The position numbers were made by a program, and so were the translations under genes. A DNA stretch of 64,000 nucleotides from contig NZ_JAJAVH010000004.1 in assembly GCF_020511115.1 (NCBI RefSeq), positions 372,001-436,000 on the forward strand, read 5' to 3'. Origin of the DNA: Luteimonas panaciterrae. GTDB taxonomy: Bacteria; Pseudomonadota; Gammaproteobacteria; Xanthomonadales; Xanthomonadaceae. This document shows positions 9,054 to 20,706 of the stretch, in pieces; position 1 is the first letter of the stretch; each line of letters opens with the position of its first letter. The notes below the pieces were generated by a model, which had not been told where the DNA came from, did no database searches, and saw nothing but the letters and a program-made list of their open reading frames with translations.

Positions 9054-9809
9054 TCAGCGCCACCAGCCGCCGCCGGTCTCGAACTCGGCGCGGCAGCCGT
9101 TGGACACCCACACGTAGTCGCGGCGATAGCCCCAATCGCGGCCCTCGATGCAATCGCGATCGGACAGCTTGCGGATCAGCCGCACGCCATTGCGCGTGTC
9201 CGCGGCACATTCCTGCGGGTGCTTGTCATAGGACTGGCAACGCACCGTGCGGGTGCCACCACCACCGCCCCAGCCCGGATCACCGCCGCCCCAATTGCCA
9301 CCACCGGTCGCGAATTCCGCGCGGCAGCCGTTCGACACCCAGACGTAATCGCGACGATAGCCCCAGTCACGTCCCTGCACGCAATCGCGCTCGGACAGCT
9401 TGCGCACCAGCTGCACGCCGCCGCGCGTGTTGATGGGACATTCCTTTGGCTGCTTGCCGTAGGACTCGCAGCGCACCGTGCGGCCATTGCCGTTGCCCCA
9501 ATCGCCGCCGCCACCGCGACCGACGGCGAATTCGGCGCGACAGCCGTTCGACACCCAGACGTAATTGCGGCGGGTGCCCCAATCGCGACCTTGCACGCAA
9601 TCGCGATCGGACAGCTTGCGGACCAGCCGCACCCCACCACGCGTGTTGATGGGACATTCCTGCGGCTGCTTGCCATAGGACTCGCAGCGCACCGTGCGGC
9701 CGCTGTCGCCCCATCGAGCATCATCGCGATACCCCGATTGCGCCGAAGCCGTGGCCGAGGCCAGCCAGGCGACGCTCCCGATCACCAGAATTCCGAATAG
9801 CTTGCGCAT
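9054..9809 (-). CDS. Exported DUF3011 protein with three tandem repeats
   Basis: 251 residues from an ATG preceded by GAGGGTGGGG. Residues 1-23 form a Sec signal peptide (MRKLFGILVIGSVAWLASATASA). The mature protein is three copies of a domain of about 55 residues. Each has the pattern TVRC.SY.K...EC, then R.LVRKLS.RDC..GRDWG, then YVWVSNGCRAEF. The copies are separated by Gly/Trp-rich linkers. Each copy holds four cysteines in the same places, suggesting two disulfides per repeat. This is the DUF3011 family, common in Xanthomonadales, whose function is unknown; disulfides and linkers suggest a periplasmic or surface protein. It is on the same strand as epmA, 115 bp downstream of it. Confidence 0.85.
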   Translation of the reverse strand: MRKLFGILVIGSVAWLASATASAQSGYRDDARWGDSGRTVRCESYGKQPQECPINTRGGVRLVRKLSDRDCVQGRDWGTRRNYVWVSNGCRAEFAVGRGGGGDWGNGNGRTVRCESYGKQPKECPINTRGGVQLVRKLSERDCVQGRDWGYRRDYVWVSNGCRAEFATGGGNWGGGDPGWGGGGGTRTVRCQSYDKHPQECAADTRNGVRLIRKLSDRDCIEGRDWGYRRDYVWVSNGCRAEFETGGGWWR

Positions 9810-9924
9810 GTCCCCACCCTCGTCCAGTTGATGCCGGACACTCTCGCGCGCCCAGCATGAATACGTCCTCAATTTTCCATGACCCGGCCGTGACGTGAAG
9901 CGGTCGTTCAGATCGTAAGCGTTT

Positions 9925-10914
9925 TCACGATGCCGCGAAGTCGAAGGCGATCACATCGGCGATGCGGTCGGTACCCAGCAGCGCCATCAGCAGGCGGTCG
10001 ATGCCCAGGGCGACGCCGGCGCAGGATGGCATGCCTGCCTGCAGTGCCGACAGCAAGGCTTCGTCCAATGGCGGGAGCGGACCGCCCCGCTCCGCGCGCA
10101 GCAGATGATCGCGCTCGAAGCGTCGCCGCTGCTCGTCGGCGTCAAGCAGTTCGTGATAGCCATTGGCCAGTTCGAGCGGGCCCAGGTACAGCTCGAAGCG
10201 TTCGGCCACCGGCGGGTCATCGTTGCGTATCCGCGCCAGGGCGCTTTGTGTTGCCGGATAGTCGTGAATGGCCAGCAGGCGATCGGGCGCGAAGGTTGGC
10301 TGCAGACGATGCGTCATCAGCAGGTCGAGCCAGTCGTCGCGGACCAGGCCACGCGGATCAATCTCGATTTCACCCAGGGCTTTGCGCAACGCACCATCGT
10401 CATCGCGCAGCGGGTCGACGCCGAGTGCGTCGCGGTAGAGATCGCGATAAGAAATTTTCTCGACCAAAGCTGTCCTGCCCACCAGCGCCAGGGCGCGCTG
10501 CGCCAGCGCGACGGTTTCGTCGATCAGACGCAAGTGGTCCCAGCCAAGCCGGTACCACTCCAGCATGGTGAATTCCGGGTTGTGGCGGGTGCCCGCCTCG
10601 CCATCACGGAAAACCCGGCCGAGTTCGTAGCAATCGCCGATGCCAGCGGCGAGCAGCCGCTTCATGGGAAATTCCGGCGACGTGCGCAACCAGCGCGCGC
10701 GTGGCGCGCCGTCGGTGCGACCGGAAAACTGCAGCGAGAACGAAGCGATGTTCGGGTCGGTGTTGCCGGCGCGCGACAGGATCGGAGTTTCCACTTCCAG
10801 CACGTCGCGCTCGGCGAAGAACGACCGGATTTCGGCGTTCAGGCGCGCGCGCAGGCGCAAGGCGTCCGACGTTGCCGTCGGTTGCCAAGCTTGCGGGAAT
10901 GCGGCATCGCTCAT
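9925..10914 (-). CDS. epmA: EF-P beta-lysylation protein (lysyl-tRNA synthetase-like)
   Basis: 329 residues starting MSDAAFPQ, close to the 325 of the E. coli enzyme. This is a truncated class II lysyl-tRNA synthetase: only the catalytic core is present, with no N-terminal tRNA-binding OB domain. Class II signatures are visible: PILSRAGNTDPNI, LRTSPEFPMKRLLAAG, GTRHNPEFTMLEWYR (motif 2) and GVALGIDRLLMALLG (motif 3). EpmA attaches beta-lysine to elongation factor P, helping ribosomes through polyproline stretches. It starts 52 bp after the ligA stop on the same strand and may be read with it. epmB and efp are not in this window. Confidence 0.93.
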   Translation of the reverse strand: MSDAAFPQAWQPTATSDALRLRARLNAEIRSFFAERDVLEVETPILSRAGNTDPNIASFSLQFSGRTDGAPRARWLRTSPEFPMKRLLAAGIGDCYELGRVFRDGEAGTRHNPEFTMLEWYRLGWDHLRLIDETVALAQRALALVGRTALVEKISYRDLYRDALGVDPLRDDDGALRKALGEIEIDPRGLVRDDWLDLLMTHRLQPTFAPDRLLAIHDYPATQSALARIRNDDPPVAERFELYLGPLELANGYHELLDADEQRRRFERDHLLRAERGGPLPPLDEALLSALQAGMPSCAGVALGIDRLLMALLGTDRIADVIAFDFAAS

Positions 10915-10966
10915 GGGCGCGATGACTTGCGGGCCACGGGTAAACGACCAGGCTTCATCGCTCGAC

Positions 10967-13069
<2,103 letters not shown>

Positions 13070-13103
13070 CTAATCCGCCCGCGAACCTTGCGGCCTGCCG
13101 CTG

Positions 13104-13853
13104 TTAGCGCTCCTGGTCGGTTGGCCGCATCAGAATCTCGTTGATGTTGACGTGCGCGGGGCGGCTGACGCAGAACACGATCGTTTCGGCGATATCGACC
13201 GGCTGCAGCTGGCGCATGCCCTCCGCCAAGGCGTTGAGCGCGCCCCGGGTTTCGGCGTGACCGATGTGGTCGCGCAGCTCCGTAGCCACCATTCCCGGCT
13301 CGATCACGCTGACGCGGATGTTGTCGCTGTAGACCTCGCGGCGCAGCCCTTCGGAGAACCCGACGACGCCGAACTTGGTCGCTGCATACGCCGCCGCCCT
13401 TGGATTGGCGATCCGGCCGGCGGTGGACGCGATGTTGACGATATGGCCGTCGCGACGCGCGCGCATGCCCGCCAACGACGCCTGGGTGGACGCGATCAGG
13501 CTCAGGACGTTCAACTCCAGCATGCGGCGCCAGCGGCCGAGGTCAGCTTCCGCGACCGGTTCGAGGTACATCACGCCGGCATTGTTGATCAGGATGTCCA
13601 GCCGTCCGTAGCGGGCTTCGGTCTCCGCGACGATGCGCTGCGCCTCGTGTTCGTCGAGCAGGTCCGCGTCCAGGATCAGCGGGCCGGCGCCGAGCTGGGC
13701 CAGTTTCGCGGCGAGCGCTTCGAGACGATCGCGTCGGCGCGCGGCGATCGCGACCTTCGCGCCCGCCTCGGCCAGCGCCAGCGCGGTGGCTTCGCCGATC
13801 CCGGAGGATGCACCTGTGACCAGCGCGATGCGGCCTTCAAGGTTGTACGACAT
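13104..13853 (-). CDS. Short-chain dehydrogenase/reductase (SDR)
   Basis: 249 residues from an ATG preceded by AGGAG. Classical SDR fold: cofactor motif TGASSGIG (residues 13-20), NNAG (90-93), catalytic Ser143 (NIASTAG), Tyr156 and Lys160 (YAATK). The basic run AARRRDR after the second strand favours NADP(H). The substrate cannot be read from sequence; relatives act on diverse alcohols, ketones and amino-acid hydroxyl groups. It lies between zipA and ligA on the same strand but is separated from zipA by 322 bp, and so probably has its own promoter. Confidence 0.9.
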   Translation of the reverse strand: MSYNLEGRIALVTGASSGIGEATALALAEAGAKVAIAARRRDRLEALAAKLAQLGAGPLILDADLLDEHEAQRIVAETEARYGRLDILINNAGVMYLEPVAEADLGRWRRMLELNVLSLIASTQASLAGMRARRDGHIVNIASTAGRIANPRAAAYAATKFGVVGFSEGLRREVYSDNIRVSVIEPGMVATELRDHIGHAETRGALNALAEGMRQLQPVDIAETIVFCVSRPAHVNINEILMRPTDQER

Positions 13854-14175
13854 GACGACACTCCTGAAATCTAGGGAACGATGCAGGCCGCCACACTGGC
13901 GCAGCGGCGGCGACTTCACAGGAATCGAGGGAGTGGTCGGGCGGCGAGCCAACCGGGGGAAGCGCTTGAGTGCGCGACAAACGCCACGAGCCCTGCTGCG
14001 TGGCGATTATGCGCGCGCATGACGACGATCGAGACCGGTCATGAACGCGTTCCGGCACGCCTTGCAGGATCAGATAACGATCCTGCAGGAATGATTTCTT
14101 GCGGCGGTTTCGGAGAGCACGATTTCGCAGAGCGTCGACGCGGCCGGCATCATGCCGACCGATACGCCTCGCGCA
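13854..14175. other. Intergenic region between zipA and the SDR gene
   Basis: 322 bp with no convincing gene. It holds a perfect 9-bp inverted repeat, TGCAGGATC (14063-14071) and its complement (14079-14087), around a 7-base AT-rich centre, and a smaller palindrome CGGCATCATGCCG near 14145. It must contain the SDR promoter; no clear -35/-10 pair was found. No T-run follows the inverted repeat on the minus strand, so it looks more like a protein-binding site than a terminator. Confidence 0.4.
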
Positions 14176-14934
14176 TTACCAGCGCGGGCTGCGCGTGAGC
14201 GGCGGCGCCTCGTGCTGGCGGTCGTAGGTGCGCAGTTCCTCGCGCAGGTGCGCGATGCGCTGGCGACCGAGGGCGTTGCGTTGCTCGTCGAGCAGCACGC
14301 CTTCCAGTAGCTCCGCCATGCGTTGCGCGGTCGGCTCCATCTTCTCCCAGGCGTCGAGCGCCGGGATCGGCGCCGGCAGAGTCAGGAAGAAGGCGATGGC
14401 CGGCGTTTCCAGCGACTGGATCTCGCTCATCTCGAAACTGCCCGGCTTCTTGATGTTGGCGACGCTGAAGATCGGGCCGCGTTCGGGATGGCCGTCGATG
14501 AGACGATGGAAGACGTTCATGTGGCCGTAGGTCAGCCCGGCCTTCTCGGCGGCGACGACGATATCCGGCCCGCGTAATACGTGACCGGCGCGCGCGGCGA
14601 TGTAGAGGGTGACGATCTTGTCGAAATCCTCGTTGTCACGCTTGCCGAGTTCGCTGGCAGCCGCAGCCCGGATCGTGCCGCCGACGCTGCGGTCGAGCAG
14701 CTCCATCTCCGATTGCACGACCGACTCGCTGTTGTAATCGGCGGGCGCCTGCGCCAGTTCGTTCTCCAACTGCGCGCCGAGCGTGGGCTCCATCCGCGCC
14801 GCGCTGTCGCGCTCCTCGGGTTTGAGGCGACGGCCCTGCCCTTGTCTGCGCGGGCGGCCGAAGAAGTAGATCGCGGCGATCAGGACCACGCCGACGACGA
14901 GGATTCCGAGACGCAGCAGCCAAGCATCGGACAT
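14176..14934 (-). CDS. zipA: Cell division protein ZipA
   Basis: 252 residues. Inner-membrane protein that tethers FtsZ polymers to the membrane. The topology is that of ZipA: a single N-terminal transmembrane segment (about residues 7-25), a short basic/charged linker (about 27-110) and a C-terminal FtsZ-binding domain (about 115-245), recognisable by DFDKIVTLYIAARAG, GLTYGHMNVFHRL and FSVANIKKPGSFE. The linker is shorter than in E. coli (328 residues in total), as is usual in Xanthomonadales. It follows smc by 91 bp on the same strand and is probably co-transcribed with it. Confidence 0.95.
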   Translation of the reverse strand: MSDAWLLRLGILVVGVVLIAAIYFFGRPRRQGQGRRLKPEERDSAARMEPTLGAQLENELAQAPADYNSESVVQSEMELLDRSVGGTIRAAAASELGKRDNEDFDKIVTLYIAARAGHVLRGPDIVVAAEKAGLTYGHMNVFHRLIDGHPERGPIFSVANIKKPGSFEMSEIQSLETPAIAFFLTLPAPIPALDAWEKMEPTAQRMAELLEGVLLDEQRNALGRQRIAHLREELRTYDRQHEAPPLTRSPRW

Positions 14935-15025
14935 CGCTTATCTCCTTACAGCCCCGGAAGCTGGAAATTGGAAGCCATGCGCGAACGATACCGCATCGCG
15001 CCGATGCCGTTTTCCACTTTCGTCA

Positions 15026-18000
15026 TCATGCCGCTCCCGCGAGACGCGCGGCCTCGGCCAAATCGACGGAAACCAGGCGGCTCACGCCCGGTTCGCGCAT
15101 GGTCACGCCGCTGAGCTGGTGCGCGGCTTCCATGGTCGCCTTGTTGTGGGTGACGAACAGGAACTGCACGTGTTCGCTCATCTCGCTGACCATCGCGGTG
15201 AAGCGGCCCACGTTGGCCTCGTCGAGCGGCGCGTCCACCTCGTCCAGCAGACAGAACGGCGCGGGATTGAGGCGGAAGATCGCGAACACCAGCGCCACCG
15301 CGGTCATCGCCTTCTCGCCGCCGGAGAGCAGCGAGATGTTGGACACGCGCTTGCCGGGCGGACGCGCCATGATCGCAACGCCGGTGTCGAGCAGATCCTC
15401 GCCGGTGAGTTCGAGATAGGCGTGACCACCACCGAACAGGCGCGGATACAGTTCCTGCACACCGGAATTGACGCGATCGAAGGTGTCCTTGAAGCGGCCG
15501 CGGGTTTCGCGGTCGATCTTGCGGATCGCATCCTCGAGCGTTTCCAGCGCAGTGGTGAGATCCGCGTCCTGGGCGTCGAGATATTCCTTGCGCTGCGCGG
15601 CCTCGGCGTGCTCCTGGATCGCGGCGAGGTTCACCGGCTCCAGGCGGCGCAGCTTGGCGTCGAAATCGGTGACGGTCTTTTCCCAGACGGCCACATCGGC
15701 ATCGGCGGCCAGTCCGGCGATCACATCTTCCAGGACGAAGCCGGCCTCGACGACCGCCGCCGACAGCTGCTCGGCCTTGATCGCCAATGCCTGCTGATCG
15801 AGCTTGCGCTGCGAGATCGCTTCGCGCTGCGTCAGCGATTGCTCGTCGCGCTGATGGCGGATCTGCTCGAACTCGCGCAATTCGTTGTCGATGCCTTCCA
15901 GTGCTGCGCGCGCCGCGCCCAGGCTCTTCTCGGCGATCACGCGTTGTTCCAGCGCGGCCTGGCGCTGCTGTTCCAGCGCCGTGACCGGGCTGTCGCCTTC
16001 CGACAGTTGCGCGGCGAGTTCGCTGAGACGGGTATCCAGTTGTCCGCGCTGCCCGCCCATGCGATCCAGCGCCTGCACCAACGCCACCACCTGGGTGCGC
16101 TGCGATTCCAGCGTCAGGGCCAGCGCATGCGCGGTGTCGCGCGATTCGCGTGCCCTGAGGCGGGCGGCGTCGCGGGTTTCGCTCAAGGTCCTGCGCTCGT
16201 TTTCGAGCGCCTGGCGCGTGCTTTCCAGCTCGCCCATGCGCGCGACCGCGTCCTCGAGCTTGGAGCGCGCCTCGCGCAGCTGGTCGCGGCTCGCGTCCAG
16301 GGTTTCGATGAGTTGCGTGCTTTCGGCATCGATCTTCTCGATGCGGCCACGCGCGGAATCCAGGCGGCCCTGCTGGCTCTGCAACTGGCCGGCGAGTTCG
16401 GAAACGCCGCGGTGGGCCAGGTACAACGCGCGCTGCGCATCCTCGCGCTGCTGTTCGGCGGCGAGCAGGCGATCGCGCCAGGCGCTGATGCCGCGCTCGA
16501 GTTCGTGCTCACGCTTGGTGAGTGCGTCGATTTCACCGCGCAACGTCTGGATCTCGCGCTCGCGCAGCAGTGCGCCCTGCTTGGCGGCACCGGAGCGCAG
16601 CACGCGCACCCAGCCCGCGCCGAGGCGCTCGCCGTGACGGGTGATTACGGATTCGCCATCGCCAAGACGTGCCTGCAGGCTGCGGGCTTCCGTCAAATCT
16701 TCGGCGACGTGCAGCTTCGACAACAGGCGGCGGATCGCCAGCGGCCCCTGCACCTTCGCCGCGAGCGAGGTCGGTGCGAAATCAGCGGCTCCGGTTTCCG
16801 GGGACACGAGGGTCAGACGGCCCTCGCCCAGATCACTCAGCGCTTCCACCAGCGCTTCTGGGCTTTCGACCAGCACGCCCTCGATCAGCTGACCGAGCGC
16901 GCCTTCGACGGCGTTTTCCCAGCCCTGCTCGACCTGCAGCTTCTCACCGACACGCGCGGCGCTGTCGAGCCCGCGCCGCTTCAGCCATTCGACCGCGGCG
17001 CCTTGCTCCTGGCCCAAGGCCGCGTGCTGCAGGGTTTCCAGCGAGGACAGGCGGCCGCGCTTTTCCTGCGTCTGCCGGCGCACGTCGGCCAGTTCGGTTT
17101 GCGCGGTGCGCTGCTGGTCCTGCAGCTCGAGGACTGCGTGCTTGCGCGTTTCGAGCTCTTCGGTGAGCGTTTCGAGCGATTCTTTCTGTTCGTCGTGCTG
17201 CGACTGGATCGTGGCGAAGGCCTGCGCCAGCGTGTCCAGATCGAAGGCGGCGCGTTCGGCGGCCAGTTGTTCGCGACGGCGGTCGGCGTCGAAGGTCTGG
17301 CGATCGAGATAGCCGACACGGGTACGCTCGACATCGCCGGCGCGCGTGGCTTCCGAGACCTCGCGCGCGTGGGCGTCCCAGCGCTGCTGCCAGTCGGCGA
17401 GCGCGGCTTCGGCGTCGCGCAGCGCGTCCTGGCGGACGCCGTCGTCGGCCTGCAATTCGGCCAGCTGCGGCTCGGCTTCGGCGATCGCGGCGCGCAGGCT
17501 CTGCAAACGCGCATCGTCGCCCTGGATGTGTTCGCCGAGTTCGGCCAATGCGGCCTCGGCTTCGTCGCGGGCGCGCTGCAGGCGATCGCTCAACTCGCGC
17601 TGGTGCGCGATCTGCTGTTCGACGCGGGCCAGCGTGCCGCCGACTTCGTAGCTTTCCGCCTGCGCCTTGTTCAGCGCTTCCATGGCTTCCTCGCGACGCA
17701 CGCGGCCGGTTTCGATCTCGCGCTCGGCTTCGCGCTGCTCGGCGATCAGCTGCTGCAGTCGGGTTTCTTCCTGCGACAGGCCTTCGCGCAGGCCCTGCAG
17801 CTGTGCGTCGAGGCCGCGGTATTCCAGCGCCTTCCACTCGGCGTCCTTGATCTTCCGCTCGGCCTGGATCGCGGTGTACTGCTCGGCCTGGCGCGCCTGG
17901 CGCTTGAGGTGTTCGAGCTGCTTACCGACTTCATCACGCAAGTCGGTCAGGCGGTCGAGGTTCTCGCGCGTGTGGCGGATGCGGGTCTCGGTTTCCTTGC

Positions 18001-18529
18001 GGCGCTCCTTGTACTTGGAGATGCCGGCTGCCTCTTCGAGATAAACGCGCAGGTCCTCGGGCCGGGCCTCGATGATCTGGCTGATCATGCCCTGCTCGAT
18101 GATCGAGTAGCTGCGCGGGCCGAGGCCCGTGCCGAGGAACAGGTCGGTGATGTCGCGGCGGCGGCACTTGGCGCCGTTGAGGTAGTAGTTGCTCTGCCCG
18201 TCGCGGCTGACCTGGCGCTTGACCGAGATCTCGTTGAACGCGGCGTATTCGCCTGTGATCGTGTGGTCGGAGTTGTCGAAGATCAGCTCGACCGTGGCCT
18301 GCGACACCGGCTTGCGCGCCGTGCTGCCGGAGAAGATCACGTCGGTGAGCGAATCACCACGCAAGCGGCTGGCGGAGCTTTCGCCCATCACCCAGCGCAC
18401 GGCGTCGATGATGTTCGACTTGCCGCAGCCGTTCGGCCCGACCACGCCGGTCATATTGGCGGGCAGGTGCAACGTGGTGGGGTCGACGAAGGACTTGAAA
18501 CCGGACAGCTTGATCGTGGACAGACGCAT
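15026..18529 (-). CDS. smc: Chromosome partition protein Smc
   Basis: 1167 residues starting MRLSTIKLSGFKSF, the conserved Smc N-terminus; an upstream in-frame extension was rejected. The N-terminal head holds Walker A GPNGCGKS (residues 31-38). Two long coiled-coil arms rich in Glu, Arg, Ala and Gln flank a hinge at about residues 510-650. The C-terminal head has the ABC signature LSGGEKAMTAVAL, Walker B PFCLLDEVDAPLD and a D-loop. Smc dimers with ScpA and ScpB form the bacterial condensin that compacts and segregates the chromosome. The partners scpA and scpB are encoded at about 55-57 kb in this window. Confidence 0.98.
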   Translation of the reverse strand: MRLSTIKLSGFKSFVDPTTLHLPANMTGVVGPNGCGKSNIIDAVRWVMGESSASRLRGDSLTDVIFSGSTARKPVSQATVELIFDNSDHTITGEYAAFNEISVKRQVSRDGQSNYYLNGAKCRRRDITDLFLGTGLGPRSYSIIEQGMISQIIEARPEDLRVYLEEAAGISKYKERRKETETRIRHTRENLDRLTDLRDEVGKQLEHLKRQARQAEQYTAIQAERKIKDAEWKALEYRGLDAQLQGLREGLSQEETRLQQLIAEQREAEREIETGRVRREEAMEALNKAQAESYEVGGTLARVEQQIAHQRELSDRLQRARDEAEAALAELGEHIQGDDARLQSLRAAIAEAEPQLAELQADDGVRQDALRDAEAALADWQQRWDAHAREVSEATRAGDVERTRVGYLDRQTFDADRRREQLAAERAAFDLDTLAQAFATIQSQHDEQKESLETLTEELETRKHAVLELQDQQRTAQTELADVRRQTQEKRGRLSSLETLQHAALGQEQGAAVEWLKRRGLDSAARVGEKLQVEQGWENAVEGALGQLIEGVLVESPEALVEALSDLGEGRLTLVSPETGAADFAPTSLAAKVQGPLAIRRLLSKLHVAEDLTEARSLQARLGDGESVITRHGERLGAGWVRVLRSGAAKQGALLREREIQTLRGEIDALTKREHELERGISAWRDRLLAAEQQREDAQRALYLAHRGVSELAGQLQSQQGRLDSARGRIEKIDAESTQLIETLDASRDQLREARSKLEDAVARMGELESTRQALENERRTLSETRDAARLRARESRDTAHALALTLESQRTQVVALVQALDRMGGQRGQLDTRLSELAAQLSEGDSPVTALEQQRQAALEQRVIAEKSLGAARAALEGIDNELREFEQIRHQRDEQSLTQREAISQRKLDQQALAIKAEQLSAAVVEAGFVLEDVIAGLAADADVAVWEKTVTDFDAKLRRLEPVNLAAIQEHAEAAQRKEYLDAQDADLTTALETLEDAIRKIDRETRGRFKDTFDRVNSGVQELYPRLFGGGHAYLELTGEDLLDTGVAIMARPPGKRVSNISLLSGGEKAMTAVALVFAIFRLNPAPFCLLDEVDAPLDEANVGRFTAMVSEMSEHVQFLFVTHNKATMEAAHQLSGVTMREPGVSRLVSVDLAEAARLAGAA

Positions 18530-18816
18530 GCGACGAACGGGATGCCTCGGCGGCGCCGTTTCCGAGCGCGCCACACAATAAGAAACGGGTTTTGGGATTG
18601 CCGCTAACTCGTTGATCCGAATGGCGACAGTGTGGCCCGAAGGCCACATCGACCGGTGAGTATAGCGGGCTCGGCGTATTGCGCGATCAGCGTCAAGCTT
18701 CGCCGGCGGAGACGTTCATTTCGGCGGCATGTCCGGCGCCGTGCCGGAACGCGACGCCGCCTTCTTCCGCATGGCCTGGGAAGAAGGCGGATCGCGGCCC
18801 TCGCGGGACTTCTTGC
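18530..18816. promoter_or_regulatory. smc leader and promoter region with UUCG hairpin
   Basis: 287 bp between the smc start and the stop of the BNR/DUF1906 gene. On the minus strand TATACT (18664-18659) is a fair -10 but no -35 is correctly spaced. About 10 bases downstream of it a 7-bp stem, TGTGGCC (18631-18637) with GGCCACA (18642-18648), closes on CGAA, which reads UUCG on the minus-strand transcript, a very stable tetraloop. No gene is seen here. Confidence 0.35.
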
Positions 18817-20706
18817 TCAGTTGTCGGCGACCGGCCCGTCGGCGCGGTTGCTGTCGATGTTGAAGGTCACCCCGCCCCAGGTTTCGTTGTGCGGGCCCTG
18901 GAACTGGTGGATGCGCTGGTGGTCGGTCCAGTAGCTGTCCGGCAGGCCGGACAGGCCCCAGACGCTCTCGTTGCCGTTCCACTGCGCGATCCAGACCGCG
19001 CGCGGCGGGTTGGCGATCGGCGCCCAGTCGTTGGCGGCGTTGATCCCGGCGCCGTAGACCCCGGCGCTATGGCCGCGCTGCTTTAGGCGTTCCACCCAGC
19101 CGTTGATGAAGGCCTTCACGGCCGGATGGCTGGTGGGGTCGTAGCGCTCCATGTCGAAATAGATGATCGTCGGCGCCGGGAAACCGAGGTTGGCGGCGGT
19201 ATCGGCGGCGGCGTTGGCCTCGTTGATGCCCTGCTGGCGCGCGGTGGCGCTGTCGGTGCTCATCTTGCTGCAGCCGGTGCAGGAACTGCCCGGCGCCTGC
19301 AGTCCCACCCAGGTCGGCAGCAGGCGCCAGCCCTGGTTGAAGACCGAATTCACCCAGCTGGAACCCAGCCCCGACTGCCCGCAGCCGCGGTTGGTACCGC
19401 CGATGTAGACGTTGGCCCAACTCCAGGGCGTGTTGGTCCACCAGGCCTGCATCTGGCTGACGGATCCGATCGCGCATTTGTCGAACCCCTTGCCGGTCGA
19501 ATTGACGACCAGGCTGGCGCCCATGCCCGGGCCACCCGCCCGTACCGCGACCTTCGGCGTGATGTCGCTCAGGCTGCGACCGCCGTCGGTTGTGGCGTAG
19601 AGACGGTTTTCCTGACGACACAGCGTCTTGCCCTGCTCGCATTGGCCGCTGGCGACCAGCAGCCAACCGCGGTCGGCGTCGCGGAACTCCATGCCGGTGA
19701 TCGCCTGCGGGGCCGAGAGCCGGCTCGCGAGCGCGCTGGCGCGCTGCACGCCCTTGGCCAGGGCAGTCGGCGCCGCATGGCCGTTGGAGGCCACCAGGGC
19801 CGTTTCGGCGTCGACCACGGCGGTGACCACACCGTCGTGCCCGGCATCGCCAGCCAGTGTCAGCAGCGCAGGCTGGCTCCAGCTGGCGCCACCGTCGCGG
19901 GATCGGTACAGGGCCAGCGCCGATGTCTTACCGTTGTCGATCACGACGGGCAGGACGCCATCACGCCCATTGCCGAACACCGGCAGGCGGTAGGCCGCAG
20001 CGGCGGCCTGCCCCACGGTTCCGCGCGGTCCGATGTTCTGTCGCTGCCAGGTCTGCCCGCCATCGCGAGTCACGTACAGGCGGTCGCCAGCGGGACCGCC
20101 GGCCAGCCAACCGACCTTGGGCGAGATGAACTCGATCTCGTCCGCGATCGGCGGCGCGGGCAGACGTTGCCACGTCAAGCCACCGTCGTGCGTCGCGAAC
20201 AGCAGGCCACGGCTGAAATTGGGGCTCGACGGCAGGCGCAGCATCACCCAGCCATGGCGGCTGTCGGCGAAATCGATCGCCACCGGCATGCCGCCGCTCT
20301 CATCCAGCGTGGTCACGGCGTGCTGTGTCCAGGTGGCGCCGCCATCTTCAGTGCCGGCGACGCTCAGTTCGGTGCCTGTCGCCGACACTGTGCTGATCCA
20401 GCCCTGCCGCGTATCCAGGAAGAAAACATTGCCGATGCTGCGCTCTCCCAGACCGGAAGGCGTGATCTCGGTCCAACGTTGACCCGCATCGTCGGTACGC
20501 AACAGATGCTTCGCCCCGGCGGCCCAGCCGAAGCTGTCGTTCAACCGGTGCATCGAGGTCACTTCGAGCGGCGCGATCGTTTCCGCTGTCTGCGCATTCG
20601 CGCTACCGACAGCCTGCATGGCCGCGACCAGGGTGAGCAAGCCGCTTGCGGCAAGCGGCCGCCATTTGTCGTTTCCAAAACCCTTGATGCCGGATCTGCT
20701 GTTCAT
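18817..20706 (-). CDS. Secreted protein: BNR/YCF48-like propeller fused to a DUF1906 (Rv2525c-type) glycosidase-like domain
   Basis: 629 residues from an ATG preceded by TGGAG. A signal peptide (about residues 1-39, ending SANAQ) is followed by some six sialidase-type repeats: [72 protein letters not shown]. These form a beta-propeller over about residues 45-400. Residues 406-629 are a DUF1906 domain, starting [10 protein letters not shown] and containing a TIM-barrel-like acidic motif, [13 protein letters not shown]1906 resembles GH25-type barrels and occurs in exported cell-wall-associated proteins of actinobacteria. Enzymatic activity, substrate and the role of the propeller are unknown; a cell-wall or extracellular glycan role is inference. 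Confidence 0.8.
   Translation of the reverse strand: MNSRSGIKGFGNDKWRPLAASGLLTLVAAMQAVGSANAQTAETIAPLEVTSMHRLNDSFGWAAGAKHLLRTDDAGQRWTEITPSGLGERSIGNVFFLDTRQGWISTVSATGTELSVAGTEDGGATWTQHAVTTLDESGGMPVAIDFADSRHGWVMLRLPSSPNFSRGLLFATHDGGLTWQRLPAPPIADEIEFISPKVGWLAGGPAGDRLYVTRDGGQTWQRQNIGPRGTVGQAAAAAYRLPVFGNGRDGVLPVVIDNGKTSALALYRSRDGGASWSQPALLTLAGDAGHDGVVTAVVDAETALVASNGHAAPTALAKGVQRASALASRLSAPQAITGMEFRDADRGWLLVASGQCEQGKTLCRQENRLYATTDGGRSLSDITPKVAVRAGGPGMGASLVVNSTGKGFDKCAIGSVSQMQAWWTNTPWSWANVYIGGTNRGCGQSGLGSSWVNSVFNQGWRLLPTWVGLQAPGSSCTGCSKMSTDSATARQQGINEANAAADTAANLGFPAPTIIYFDMERYDPTSHPAVKAFINGWVERLKQRGHSAGVYGAGINAANDWAPIANPPRAVWIAQWNGNESVWGLSGLPDSYWTDHQRIHQFQGPHNETWGGVTFNIDSNRADGPVADN

Noticed and set aside
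9908-9930. LacI-like pseudo-palindrome GTAAGCGTTTTCAC at the end of epmA
   Set aside because: Lacks the full TGnnA...TnnCA form, and lies at the epmA 3' end with no sugar gene nearby; probably chance.
15119-18607. 1162-codon open frame antisense to smc
   Set aside because: Mirror frame of a coiled-coil gene; no ribosome-binding site and biased Arg/Leu/Gly/Gln composition. Smc motifs are unambiguous.
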